From QPIN01 sp964399475 (GTDB taxonomy: Bacteria > Pseudomonadota > Gammaproteobacteria > Methylococcales > Methylomonadaceae), in contig CAYNRB010000140.1 in NCBI GenBank assembly GCA_964399475.1, positions 1-8,415 on the forward strand: a stretch of DNA of 8,415 nt, read 5' to 3'. Shown piece by piece: positions 1-6,790 of this stretch. Made by a program: the position numbers and the translations under genes. The notes below the pieces were generated by a model. The model was not told the DNA's origin and ran no database searches. It worked only from the letters and a program-made list of their open reading frames with translations. Position 1 is the stretch's first letter; the number at the start of each line of letters is the position of its first letter.

Positions 1-1591
1 CTTTATATTCACCCATTCGGAATGGCTGTTTGTCAGGATTCCAGCCCAGATGACCGGGTATGGTTGCTGAGCCACGATAATCCAGTATTCCATCTCCAAG
101 TGCAAATTTATGGATTTCAGTTGCCATTTCAAAATCTTCTGATGCATAGACAATTTCATTTCCAAAAACATTATAAGGAAAACGACTGGTTGCCAGATAA
201 ATTGATTCTGTAGACATGTAAAAAGTGTCCACCGATCCTGTGATACAGGTTGAATAATGTGATTGAGGATTATCAAGCGGAATGGCAGTGATCGTAATGA
301 TGGTATTGTCTACAGGTTTGTTACTGTTTTGACTGGGTATAAAACAATCGGTAGCCTGGACTAAGAGCCTCTCTTCTGAGCCATTATTGAATGAAATAAC
401 GGGCATTAAATCATCTATATCCTGATCTTCTGAAGTAGTAGGGGTTTTAATCACAGTCTCTGAGACAACTCCATCTAGGAGAGGTAAAGGTATTTCCGGC
501 TGAGGCAGGTTAAAAAATGAATTCTTGCGGGTCACCAGATAAAGTACATTATTAATCAGCCGACTGGATAGTAGTGAGGTATCTAAACTAATATGGGTTG
601 TAGTCTGCATGTTTTGTGGTTGACTCACATCTACAAATTTAATCTCGGTTTGATTGTTTTGCCAGAAGAAGGGTTGTGTCCAAACACTAAACGTTGGGAG
701 AGTCTGAGAGTTATTCAAATGAATCAGATGGTCGTTCCCCTTTATATTAGAAAAATAAAATTCTCCTTGATTCCAATTATTTGATTCTATTTCAAGCTGG
801 GATAACTGCGTGTTTGTCGCAGGTATTGCATTGATTGTATAGGCTGTAATACATTGTTTACTCTGATCAGAATCACAGGTCTCCAGAACATACATTTGAT
901 TGCCATCGGTTTTTATTCGATCAGCTTCATCGACACCCGTTTCTTGTAAATTAGTTTGAGAAACATTGCTTGCTGTACTATCTGTTGCAGCAATAATAGA
1001 AGGAGAAAAACTTACAACTTCAGCGAAATTATTTTGTACTAATCCACGGGCAAAAAAACTAGTCAGTACAGACTTGTTTTTTACTCGGTGTAGTGTTGCT
1101 GTGTCATTATCAAACACGAGTAGTGAAGCAGGTATACTATTGTAATACAGTTGTTCTTCGAGGAATTTTTTATAACCTCCGAAAACCAGAAATTCACCTG
1201 CAGGTAAATTCTGGCTATCCAAAACCGTTATTATTTCCTTTTTTTCCATTATTTTACTGGTGTAAGGCTGTAAAGAGGCTGTTTTTCCATCCCAGGTTTG
1301 CCAATTTCCTACTGAGTTACGCTGAAACCAGCTATCATTATATTTAGCGATCAGATATAAAAATCCAATCTGACCAACGTGACTTTTTGCCACATCAATC
1401 TCAAAATGTAAATTCATAGACTCTGTAGAAAGAAAAGTATTGCTGGCATTACTGTCTTTATTCTGAATGTTAAAGCTAATACTGGCTCCTTGTCCATCGC
1501 TTTGGGTAGATACGGGGTTTACTGATATAGCCTTTGCAAGGGGTAGAATTCCAAAATTGTATATAAAAAATATTACAATCATTTTTTTCAT
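1..1591 (-). CDS. Secreted beta-propeller domain protein (PF09826-type), 3' end beyond the window
   Basis: The minus strand is open from an ATG at 1589-1591 to the left edge (530 codons, no stop), so the C-terminus is missing. The N-terminus MKKMIVIFFIYNFGILPLAKA is a signal peptide with an AKA cleavage site, so the product is exported. The family signature lies near residues 209-230: TNLQETGVDEADRIKTDG followed by QMYVLE. Near residues 513-530 HLGWNPDKQPFRMGEY also fits the family. Both match secreted proteins with a C-terminal beta-propeller (PF09826), whose biochemical role is not established; I infer an extracytoplasmic binding or scaffold role. The start is supported by GAGGAG on the minus strand (1599-1604), 7 nt before the ATG. 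The nearest gene upstream, also on the minus strand, is the PrcB-family gene, but the 371-bp gap and REP hairpins argue for separate transcription. The family call is fairly sure, the function unknown. Confidence 0.85.
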   Translation of the reverse strand, partial: MKKMIVIFFIYNFGILPLAKAISVNPVSTQSDGQGASISFNIQNKDSNASNTFLSTESMNLHFEIDVAKSHVGQIGFLYLIAKYNDSWFQRNSVGNWQTWDGKTASLQPYTSKIMEKKEIITVLDSQNLPAGEFLVFGGYKKFLEEQLYYNSIPASLLVFDNDTATLHRVKNKSVLTSFFARGLVQNNFAEVVSFSPSIIAATDSTASNVSQTNLQETGVDEADRIKTDGNQMYVLETCDSDQSKQCITAYTINAIPATNTQLSQLEIESNNWNQGEFYFSNIKGNDHLIHLNNSQTLPTFSVWTQPFFWQNNQTEIKFVDVSQPQNMQTTTHISLDTSLLSSRLINNVLYLVTRKNSFFNLPQPEIPLPLLDGVVSETVIKTPTTSEDQDIDDLMPVISFNNGSEERLLVQATDCFIPSQNSNKPVDNTIITITAIPLDNPQSHYSTCITGSVDTFYMSTESIYLATSRFPYNVFGNEIVYASEDFEMATEIHKFALGDGILDYRGSATIPGHLGWNPDKQPFRMGEYK

Positions 1592-1648
1592 CACTTTTCT
1601 CCTCAATAATTGGTTTGGTAGATTCAGATAAGAAACCTAATACTACTT

Positions 1649-1654
1649 ATTATA
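1649..1654 (-). promoter_or_regulatory. Candidate -10 box for the beta-propeller gene
   Basis: The minus strand reads TATAAT exactly, 57 nt before the ATG at 1591. No good -35 hexamer lies 16-18 bp upstream and there is no extended -10 TG, so this is a weak call based on the -10 alone. Confidence 0.3.
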
Positions 1655-1750
1655 AAAAACAGCTAGTTGGATTATGTTATTGCATTTAGCATGATAAAAC
1701 CCATCCTACAATTTATTCTCATATAGAGATATATTTAGTCAATGCGTAAC

Positions 1751-1883
1751 GTAGGGTGGAAAAGCGATAGCGCCTTCCACCATCACAAAGTAAAAAAAAT
1801 TAGATAAAATAATCATCACATATCCAACAGCCAACTGACAAAACAAAGCTATGTCGGATAACGCTATCGCTCATCCAACCTAC
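1751..1883. repeat. Inverted pair of REP-like hairpins (copy 1)
   Basis: Two related imperfect palindromes face each other. On the plus strand, 1751-1781 folds as GGTGGAA, AA, GCG, ATAG, CGC, C, TTCCACC, a 7-bp stem plus a 3-bp inner stem. On the minus strand, 1883-1851 has the same plan: GTTGGAT, GA, GCG, ATAG, CGT, T, ATCCGAC. Both begin GTAGG and share GCGATAGCG. They are about 70 bp apart with an AT-rich spacer, in the gap between two minus-strand genes. The arrangement resembles REP doublets (REPIN or BIME type) found as dispersed non-coding repeats in gammaproteobacteria. A second pair lies at 6791-6886 in the opposite orientation. The hairpins may also act as a transcription barrier below the PrcB-family gene, but no T-tract terminator is present. 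Confidence 0.75.
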
Positions 1884-1962
1884 ATTCAAAATAATTATTT
1901 TTAAATCCTTAATCGTTAGTTAAATAACATCAGAACCAAAGACCTTTAGTATTTCATTTAAA

Positions 1963-2445
1963 TTAATCTAAACATTCATTAACCAAGTGCGAAACGGTAA
2001 ACCTGAATGGTTTGTTGCTGTTCCTAACCATAATGCTGGTAGAAGGATAGGTCAGTGCAGCAAATGAAAGACAATTGGAACCGGGACTAACCTCTAAAAT
2101 ATGAATATCAATCACATCATCTAATTCAGTTACTTTTTCGATAGACAGGAAATATCCACCACTAGATCTCACTCCCAAGCCTCCGGTAAGTACCCGATGG
2201 TTTTCAAAATCTAATTCGGGTGGAATTGGTGACTCTGATGCCAAAAATAATATATGAGCTAAGGTTGAATTGAAAAATAATTCCCAATCTTCCTGTGTAT
2301 TAATAACCTGGCTCCAGGGTTCTTCGATTCTAGGGTCATCAGGTAAATTCAGCACGGTGTGCGAAACAAACTCAGAAGCTTGAATGGCTGTTGAGGATAG
2401 AATGAACAAACTAAGAAGCAGTATCTTATTTTTTATTAATTTCAT
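1963..2445 (-). CDS. PrcB-family exported protein
   Basis: This encodes 160 residues starting at the ATG at 2443-2445. Residues 1-23 form a signal peptide (basic KLIKNK, hydrophobic LLLSLFILSS, cleavage after IQA). The mature part has a tryptophan-rich start (EEPWSQVINTQEDWELFF), then DF at 79-80 and GVRSSGGYFLSIEKV from about 91. This fits the C-terminal domain of the PrcB family (PF14343-type), named after a subunit of the dentilisin protease complex of Treponema denticola. Members with only this domain are small exported proteins of unknown function, so a protease partner here would be inference. Cys125 and Cys158 could form a disulfide. No Shine-Dalgarno sequence is visible before the ATG. 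No partner protease gene is visible next to it. Confidence 0.75.
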   Translation of the reverse strand: MKLIKNKILLLSLFILSSTAIQASEFVSHTVLNLPDDPRIEEPWSQVINTQEDWELFFNSTLAHILFLASESPIPPELDFENHRVLTGGLGVRSSGGYFLSIEKVTELDDVIDIHILEVSPGSNCLSFAALTYPSTSIMVRNSNKPFRFTVSHLVNECLD

Positions 2446-2496
2446 TGGATTATTTTTTGATAAATATAATTAACAACATCTGGAATATTTAAAATC

Positions 2497-2785
2497 TTAA
2501 TTAAAATTCGTGACTTCACTAAGGAACAAGGCTTTCATATCCATTCAATAATTATTCAAAAAAATTGTAAAAATAAACAAATAATTACAGATTTTTTTGC
2601 CAACAGAGAGGAAGAGAATGCTGATCTTGCAGGAACAAATACTGCACCTACTGATATAGAGCATTCAGGTACTAAATTTCTAGCCTACTGAGTAGGGGAT
2701 ATGTAGGTATTGAAGGAAATCCCCAATTTATTAAATAATACTAATCAACTTACTTTCCTCAGTGAAGTCACGAATTCTAACTTAA
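2497..2785. repeat. 289-bp element bounded by ~30-nt inverted repeats (MITE-like or relict)
   Basis: The left arm 2497-2526 and the reverse complement of the right arm 2755-2785 match over about 30 nt, with two mismatches and one 1-nt gap. The core ATTCGTGACTTCACT is identical. No clear target-site duplication flanks the arms. Inside, the plus frame stays open through the left arm from 2470 to a TGA at 2689-2691 (73 codons) with no ATG; the right arm read on the minus strand also encodes I-R-D-F-T-E-E, where the left arm encodes I-R-D-F-T-K-E. A 13-nt palindrome (CCTACT-G-AGTAGG, 2684-2696) sits at the end of that frame. It could be a small non-autonomous element or an inverted duplication of an old gene fragment. 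No transposase is visible. Confidence 0.55.
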
Positions 2786-2958
2786 AAACACAGTGAAACT
2801 ATAGCAACTCTTGTTAAGTCAGTCTGTTGATGTTTTGTAAATTTATAATTTGGCTTGTAGATAATGATTTATAGTCAAAGATAGGTGTAAATATCTGTAT
2901 TTTATAAATTGTTCTGAATAAATAATAAAACAGCGCGCTTACAGGAGACAACAAAATT

Positions 2959-2996
2959 TACATTTCTTAACAATTTACCTACAAATTGTTAACATT
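2959..2996 (+). promoter_or_regulatory. Tandem RstA-box-like sites and 10-bp palindrome upstream of the mipA operon
   Basis: Two direct repeats start 21 bp apart: TACA-TTTC-TTAACA (2959-2972) and TACA-AATTG-TTAACA (2980-2994). The E. coli RstA box, as I recall it, is TACATNTNGTTACA. The first site matches 10 of its 12 defined positions ungapped; the second matches well if one extra A is allowed. OmpR-family regulators typically bind direct repeats about two helical turns apart. The region also contains a perfect palindrome with 10-bp arms, TTAACAATTT (2967-2976) and AAATTGTTAA (2983-2992), 6 bp apart. A poor -10 (CATTAT or TATAGA, about 2993-3001) directly follows, as expected for an activator-dependent promoter. 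I infer autoregulation of the operon by its RstA-like regulator. Confidence 0.5.
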
Positions 2997-3052
2997 ATAG
3001 ATGTTGTATATCTGCCTTAATAGACATTCATCACCTGCTAACTAATAAATAA

Positions 3053-4000
3053 ATGAAACAGTTATTTTTTTTGATACTGACTCTACTTGCACTTCCATCA
3101 GCAAAAGCAACATCCGAATTGAGCCATAATGAAGAAGCCGAAATACAACAAGCAATCGATGCCTATGAAGAAAGACCTTGGGATTTGGGTATAGCTGCTG
3201 GATATGGTCTGCGTACTAATCCATTGGTTAATTCTGATGACATTCCAATATACGCAGTATTAAACATTGCTTATTATTATCAGCCATTTTTTTTTGATAA
3301 TGGTGATATTGGCCTTACACTTCATGAAACTGATAAGCTATCGGTAAATCTTATTGCCCATGTTAATGATGAACGGGGAATATTTGAATTACTTAATGAT
3401 TCTCGGTTAGGTGTGCAATTTTTTGGCTCAGAATCATCTGTGTCTAGTCTTAGTCCTAGTCCTGACAATGAAAACGATACACAATCTGAATCAGATTCAT
3501 CTCTAGGAACCACGTTTATTGAGGATAGTCAAAATTTGCAAAATCAGCTGGCAATTAAAATCCCAAAAAGAAGTTTTGCGGTAGATGCTGGCCTGGAATT
3601 ACTTTATGCTGATGATTGGGGCGATCTACAATTACAGGTTTTATCCGATATTAGTTTTACCCATAAAGGCTTTGAAGTTTGGGCATCTTATGCCTACCCT
3701 TGGCGGCATGGAAACTGGAAACTGGTACCTTCCATAGGCGTTAACTGGAAAAATAGCAGACTGCTTGACTATTACTATGGTGTACGTGACAAAGAAGCAA
3801 ACTTGGTACGGTCAGCTTATACAGCAGAGAGTGGTTTTAACAGCTTTGCTAAACTTTCTCTGTCTTATCGAATCAATGATAATTGGGGGATAGTCGGCGT
3901 TGCCGAATATGAAACCTTAAGTCGCAGTATTCGCCGCAGCCCTATAGTAAACGAGCAAAGCATTAATACTTTTTTTATTGGTTTAATCTATAACTTCTAA
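3053..4000 (+). CDS. MipA/OmpV family outer-membrane protein
   Basis: This 315-residue protein is of usual family length. The signal peptide MKQLFFLILTLLALPSAKA is cleaved after residue 19. The mature part has alternating beta strands ending in YNF, a C-terminal aromatic residue typical of outer-membrane barrels. Family features include the first strand WDLGIAAGYGLRTNPLV (about 43-59), the block LLDYYYGVRDKEAN (about 237-250), SAYTAESGFNSFAKLSLSYRINDNW, and a last section with SPIV and NTFFIGLIYNF. MipA was described in E. coli as a scaffold for murein-synthesis enzymes; many relatives are controlled by two-component systems. Residues about 126-165 are an acidic, Ser-rich stretch that is probably an extracellular loop. 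The start lacks a clear Shine-Dalgarno sequence. The stop overlaps the next ATG by one base (TAATG), so the DUF3019 gene is translationally coupled. Confidence 0.9.
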   Translation: MKQLFFLILTLLALPSAKATSELSHNEEAEIQQAIDAYEERPWDLGIAAGYGLRTNPLVNSDDIPIYAVLNIAYYYQPFFFDNGDIGLTLHETDKLSVNLIAHVNDERGIFELLNDSRLGVQFFGSESSVSSLSPSPDNENDTQSESDSSLGTTFIEDSQNLQNQLAIKIPKRSFAVDAGLELLYADDWGDLQLQVLSDISFTHKGFEVWASYAYPWRHGNWKLVPSIGVNWKNSRLLDYYYGVRDKEANLVRSAYTAESGFNSFAKLSLSYRINDNWGIVGVAEYETLSRSIRRSPIVNEQSINTFFIGLIYNF

Positions 4001-4452
4001 TGATCAAATTTAAATTATATTTGAAAATTTCAGTTGCTCATATTTATCCTGTTGTCGGTTTGATCTTATTAATTTTTCTGACACCCACTATCCATGCAGA
4101 AAGCGTATCGGAAAAAAATAGCGAGAGTTTCTGGAAGCTGTGGGCAAAACCGCGTATCTGTGTTATTCCTTCAGATCATCGACTCTGCAAAATGGAGACA
4201 GAATTGGGCTGGTTAAGTTTTGAACAAGCCGATATTTGTTTATCATCATCAGAAAAAGAGGCAGCATTATACTGTTGGAAAAATGCCCAAGGGGGGCATT
4301 TATTACAGAGTATCGTAACTGAAAAACCCATAACATTCTGGTTAAAACGTCTGGGTGAAAAAGAAGTTCTGATAAAAACCCAGATTCGTATTATCCGTTT
4401 TCCCAAAAAACAGATCAGACGACGCAGACGACACATATGGAGTTTACTTTGA
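4000..4452 (+). CDS. DUF3019 family periplasmic protein
   Basis: This encodes 150 residues starting in the TAATG overlap with the MipA gene. An N-terminal hydrophobic segment (about 17-30) ending TIHA gives a likely signal peptide cleaved after residue 33. The mature part carries LWAKPRICVIPSDHRLCKMETELGW, then ADICLSS and LYCWKNAQ, and ends with a basic tail RRRRRHIWSLL. This pattern matches DUF3019 (PF11456-type). Cys54, Cys63, Cys80 and Cys92 suggest two disulfides and a periplasmic location. Function is unknown. The gene order MipA–DUF3019–response regulator–kinase suggests an accessory factor for the same envelope signal. Its 3' end overlaps the regulator gene by 16 bp, with the regulator ATG inside its last codons. 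Confidence 0.8.
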   Translation: MIKFKLYLKISVAHIYPVVGLILLIFLTPTIHAESVSEKNSESFWKLWAKPRICVIPSDHRLCKMETELGWLSFEQADICLSSSEKEAALYCWKNAQGGHLLQSIVTEKPITFWLKRLGEKEVLIKTQIRIIRFPKKQIRRRRRHIWSLL

Positions 4453-5171
4453 TAGAGCAGAGAACTGTTAATTTGCTTTTAGTAGAAGATGATCTGCGGC
4501 TGGCTGAACTGATAAAAGTATATGTTGAGCAACAGGGGTTTAAGGTCAGCTTACAACATCGAGGTGATCTTGCGGTAGCCGAATTTACACCACAGACAAC
4601 AGATATTGTGATTCTTGATCTGATGTTACCCGGCCTAGATGGATTGCAAGTCTGTCAGCAATTGAGAAAAGTTTTTGAAGGACCAATTTTAATTCTGACC
4701 GCTAAAAATAGTGATATTGATCATGTTATGGGGCTAGAGCTGGGGGCAGATGATTTTGTAACTAAACCCATAGAACCGCCTGTGTTATTAGCCCGTCTTC
4801 GAGCCTTGCTTCGACGCAATCAACGCATGGAAACTCAAATCGAAAACACTGAGGAAATTCATGAATTTCATTTTGGTAACCTGTCTCTAAATAAAAATGC
4901 GCAGCAGGCAACCCTTAAACAAAAATCAATTGAGCTGACTACTCAGGAATTTGCTCTACTTTGGTTATTAGCAAAAAATGCAGGCACAATACTCAGTCGG
5001 GATCAGATTTTTACGCAGATGAGAGGTATAGAATATGATGGATTAGATCGTACAGTTGATGTGCGTATTTCTCATTTACGTAAAAAATTAGGCGACAACA
5101 AAAACCAACCCAAACGATTGAAAACGGTCTGGGGGAAAGGCTATCTGTTTGTTGCAGATGCCTGGGATTAG
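4437..5171 (+). CDS. rstA: OmpR/PhoB-family response regulator, RstA-like
   Basis: This encodes 244 residues. The receiver domain (about 11-125) has the acidic pocket E17-D18-D19, the phospho-acceptor D61 in VILDLMLPGLDG, T88 in LTAK, and K110 followed by proline. The winged-helix DNA-binding domain (about 145-240) carries ELTTQEFALLWLL and RTVDVRISHLRKKLGD. The ending KRLKTVWGKGYLFVADAWD resembles E. coli RstA, hence the symbol; orthology is inferred. All catalytic residues are present, so it should be phosphorylatable. The start lies inside the DUF3019 gene with no strong Shine-Dalgarno sequence, so translation is probably coupled. Its stop codon is TAG, which matters for reading the amber codon in the next gene. 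Likely targets include its own operon, through the boxes near 2959-2996. Confidence 0.88.
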   Translation: MEFTLIEQRTVNLLLVEDDLRLAELIKVYVEQQGFKVSLQHRGDLAVAEFTPQTTDIVILDLMLPGLDGLQVCQQLRKVFEGPILILTAKNSDIDHVMGLELGADDFVTKPIEPPVLLARLRALLRRNQRMETQIENTEEIHEFHFGNLSLNKNAQQATLKQKSIELTTQEFALLWLLAKNAGTILSRDQIFTQMRGIEYDGLDRTVDVRISHLRKKLGDNKNQPKRLKTVWGKGYLFVADAWD

Positions 5172-5196
5172 TCTCTTGATGTTTTCAGGGTCATAA

Positions 5197-5499
5197 ATGT
5201 CAAAGCTTATATTTATTCGTAGTTATCTGATTATTGTTTTACTGATCTTGACTGTTGGTTGGGGGCTAGATCGAATAATGGCAGATTATACTTTGCAGGA
5301 AAATATCGCAACCAATAAGAATAGATTACTTGGCAGTTTTCTCTATATAGAAACAATATTGGAAAAACATCAGCAAAATATTTTAGCAGGCTGGGAACAA
5401 GAAATTACTAGCATTCAAAAGAATTTGGGATATCCCGTTTCGCTCTATCAATACAGTGATTTTTCCGAGTCAGATCAGCTAAGACAATTTCTAGAATAG
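5197..5499 (+). CDS. N-terminal fragment of the sensor kinase (TM1 and half the periplasmic domain)
   Basis: This is the 100-residue product if the amber codon stops translation. It contains one membrane segment (LIFIRSYLIIVLLILTVGWGL) and part of the periplasmic sensor, ending SDQLRQFLE. It has no kinase domain and would be inactive alone. Confidence 0.55.
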   Translation: MSKLIFIRSYLIIVLLILTVGWGLDRIMADYTLQENIATNKNRLLGSFLYIETILEKHQQNILAGWEQEITSIQKNLGYPVSLYQYSDFSESDQLRQFLE

Positions 5500-5514
5500 G
5501 GAAAGATCAATGTT

Positions 5515-6507
5515 ATGGATGATGAAAATAATGCCAGGGTCTATTATCGGCAACTAAGCAACAGTGAGTATATTATTGCGCTTAATCCCCTGCCAGAAAA
5601 AGCTGAAGTGGTTTTTTTTGAAATTTTATTAATCAGTACTTATTATCTGTTAGTGGCTGGCGCTCTTTTTTTATGGTTATGGCCACTATCTCGTGACCTG
5701 CACGAACTACGCAGAACGGCCATTGACTTCGGTGCAGAGAATTATGCTACCCGTGTGAAATTGGCTAAAACATCCAGTATTGGATCTGTCGCTGATTCAT
5801 TTAATGCGATGGCTCAACGTATTCAAGAACTGATATCAGCACATCAAGATCTGACCTATGCCGTATCGCATGAATTAAAAACCCCCTTGACCCGATTCAA
5901 ATTTAGTCTGCAAATTATTAGCGATTTAAAGGATGAGGAACAAAGAAAAAAATACTTGAGGTCAATGAATCAAGATGTAAACGAACTGGATCAACTTATT
6001 GATGAAATGATCAGGTATGCACAATTTAGTGCTGAAAATTTAACGTTGAATTTAGCTGAAGTTAATTCACAACAATGGCTGGAATCTATTATCAGTCAGT
6101 ATGATCAGAACAGCTTTAAAATACCCGTTATTCTAGTGACTCAAATTGAAAGAAACCAACAAACAATCACCATAGATAAGCTATTAATGAGTCGGGCAAT
6201 TAACAATATCATTCGCAATGGTCTGCGCTATGCAAAAACTCAACTAATCATTAGTCATCACATCATAAACGGTCAGTTTAATTTATTGATTGAGGATGAT
6301 GGATTAGGTATACCAGAACAATTTTACGAGCAGATATTCCAACCTTTTAGCCGCTTAGATACTAGTCGGGATAAGCAATCTGGAGGTTATGGCTTGGGTT
6401 TAGCGATTGCCCAAAAAATATTGCTGCAACATGGTGGGGAGATTTGTGTGAGGAAATCAGAATTGAGTGGGGCTTGCTTTCATTTGCGTTGGCCCTGTGG
6501 TATTTGA
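5515..6507 (+). CDS. C-terminal part of the sensor kinase (TM2, HAMP, kinase core)
   Basis: These 330 residues follow from the first in-frame ATG, 15 nt after the amber codon. AGGG overlaps the stop (5498-5501), so ribosomes could reinitiate, though the 13-nt spacing is long. The product would keep TM2 (about 33-56), HAMP (57-110), the phospho-acceptor H119 in SHELKTPLTR, N235 in the N-box, and the G1 and G2 boxes (DDGLGIP about 261-267, GGYGLGLAI about 290-298). It lacks TM1 and half the sensor. If made, it could be a signal-blind kinase or phosphatase for the RstA-like regulator. Whether it is expressed cannot be told from sequence. Confidence 0.5.
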   Translation: MDDENNARVYYRQLSNSEYIIALNPLPEKAEVVFFEILLISTYYLLVAGALFLWLWPLSRDLHELRRTAIDFGAENYATRVKLAKTSSIGSVADSFNAMAQRIQELISAHQDLTYAVSHELKTPLTRFKFSLQIISDLKDEEQRKKYLRSMNQDVNELDQLIDEMIRYAQFSAENLTLNLAEVNSQQWLESIISQYDQNSFKIPVILVTQIERNQQTITIDKLLMSRAINNIIRNGLRYAKTQLIISHHIINGQFNLLIEDDGLGIPEQFYEQIFQPFSRLDTSRDKQSGGYGLGLAIAQKILLQHGGEICVRKSELSGACFHLRWPCGI

Positions 6508-6591
6508 ACATAAAATATTGAGATATTCTTAATTCCCGACTGTTTGATATTTATTTAGAATATTGATTTGATAGATAATACTACGATATAT

Positions 6592-6749
6592 ACTTCGCGC
6601 GATCACAGTTGCGGAATTGTTAGCGAGTTGGTTTTTATCAATAGCAAGGCTCTGAAACGGGCGCATAGCAAGCTACGCAACTGTTTTAGCAACGCAGTCT
6701 ATCGGCAAAAACCGACCGCTAGAAATCCGCAACCGTGACCGTGCGAAGT
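6592..6749. repeat. ~158-bp imperfect palindrome (MITE-like)
   Basis: The left arm from 6592 and the reverse complement of the right arm ending at 6749 begin with ACTTCGC and stay alignable over about 53 nt at roughly 80% identity. Shared blocks are ACTTCGC, TCAC, GTTGCGGA, TAGCG, GGTTTTT and ATAG. The apex carries a smaller hairpin, GCATAGC-AA-GCTACGC (6663-6678 area). TATA-like sequence lies on both sides of the ends, so a TA-type target duplication is possible. It has no coding capacity. It may be a non-autonomous mobile element or a structured RNA or terminator below the kinase gene. It is GC-richer than its surroundings. Confidence 0.65.
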
Positions 6750-6790
6750 TATAACTCGTAAGACAGAACGTACCACTTGTAGGACTGGTC

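Larger units (their letters stand above)
5197..6507 (+). pseudogene. rstB: RstB-like sensor histidine kinase interrupted by an in-frame amber codon
   Basis: One reading frame runs from ATG 5197 to TGA 6507 and would give 436 codons, close to E. coli RstB as I recall its length (about 433). A single TAG at 5497-5499 (codon 101) interrupts it; frame and homology continue on both sides with no indel. Read through, it has TM1 (about 4-24), a periplasmic sensor region, TM2 (about 139-162), HAMP, H225 in the H-box YAVSHELKTPLTRF, an N-box NNIIRNGLRYA, DDGLGIP and GGYGLGLAIAQ. AGGG (5187-5190) is a good Shine-Dalgarno sequence 6 nt before ATG. The kinase core is intact, so the break is recent, a sequencing error, or bypassed by reinitiation at 5515. 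General UAG recoding is unlikely because the rstA-like gene ends in TAG. Confidence 0.8.

Noticed and set aside
22..1347. Plus-strand ORFs of 63-84 codons at 22-213, 593-784 and 1093-1347
   Set aside because: They lie antisense to the long minus-strand beta-propeller gene, which has family motifs and a signal peptide. They show no recognisable features.
3322..3513. Minus-strand ORF antisense to the MipA-family gene
   Set aside because: A shadow of the Ser/Asp-rich region of the real gene; no motif or start signal.
4176..4436. Minus-strand ORF antisense to the DUF3019 gene
   Set aside because: The plus-strand gene has a signal peptide, four cysteines and family motifs; the antisense product has none.
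6508..6545. Weak hairpin AATAT-TGAG-ATATT after the kinase stop as a terminator
   Set aside because: A five-base-pair A/T-only stem with no T-tract is too weak to call.
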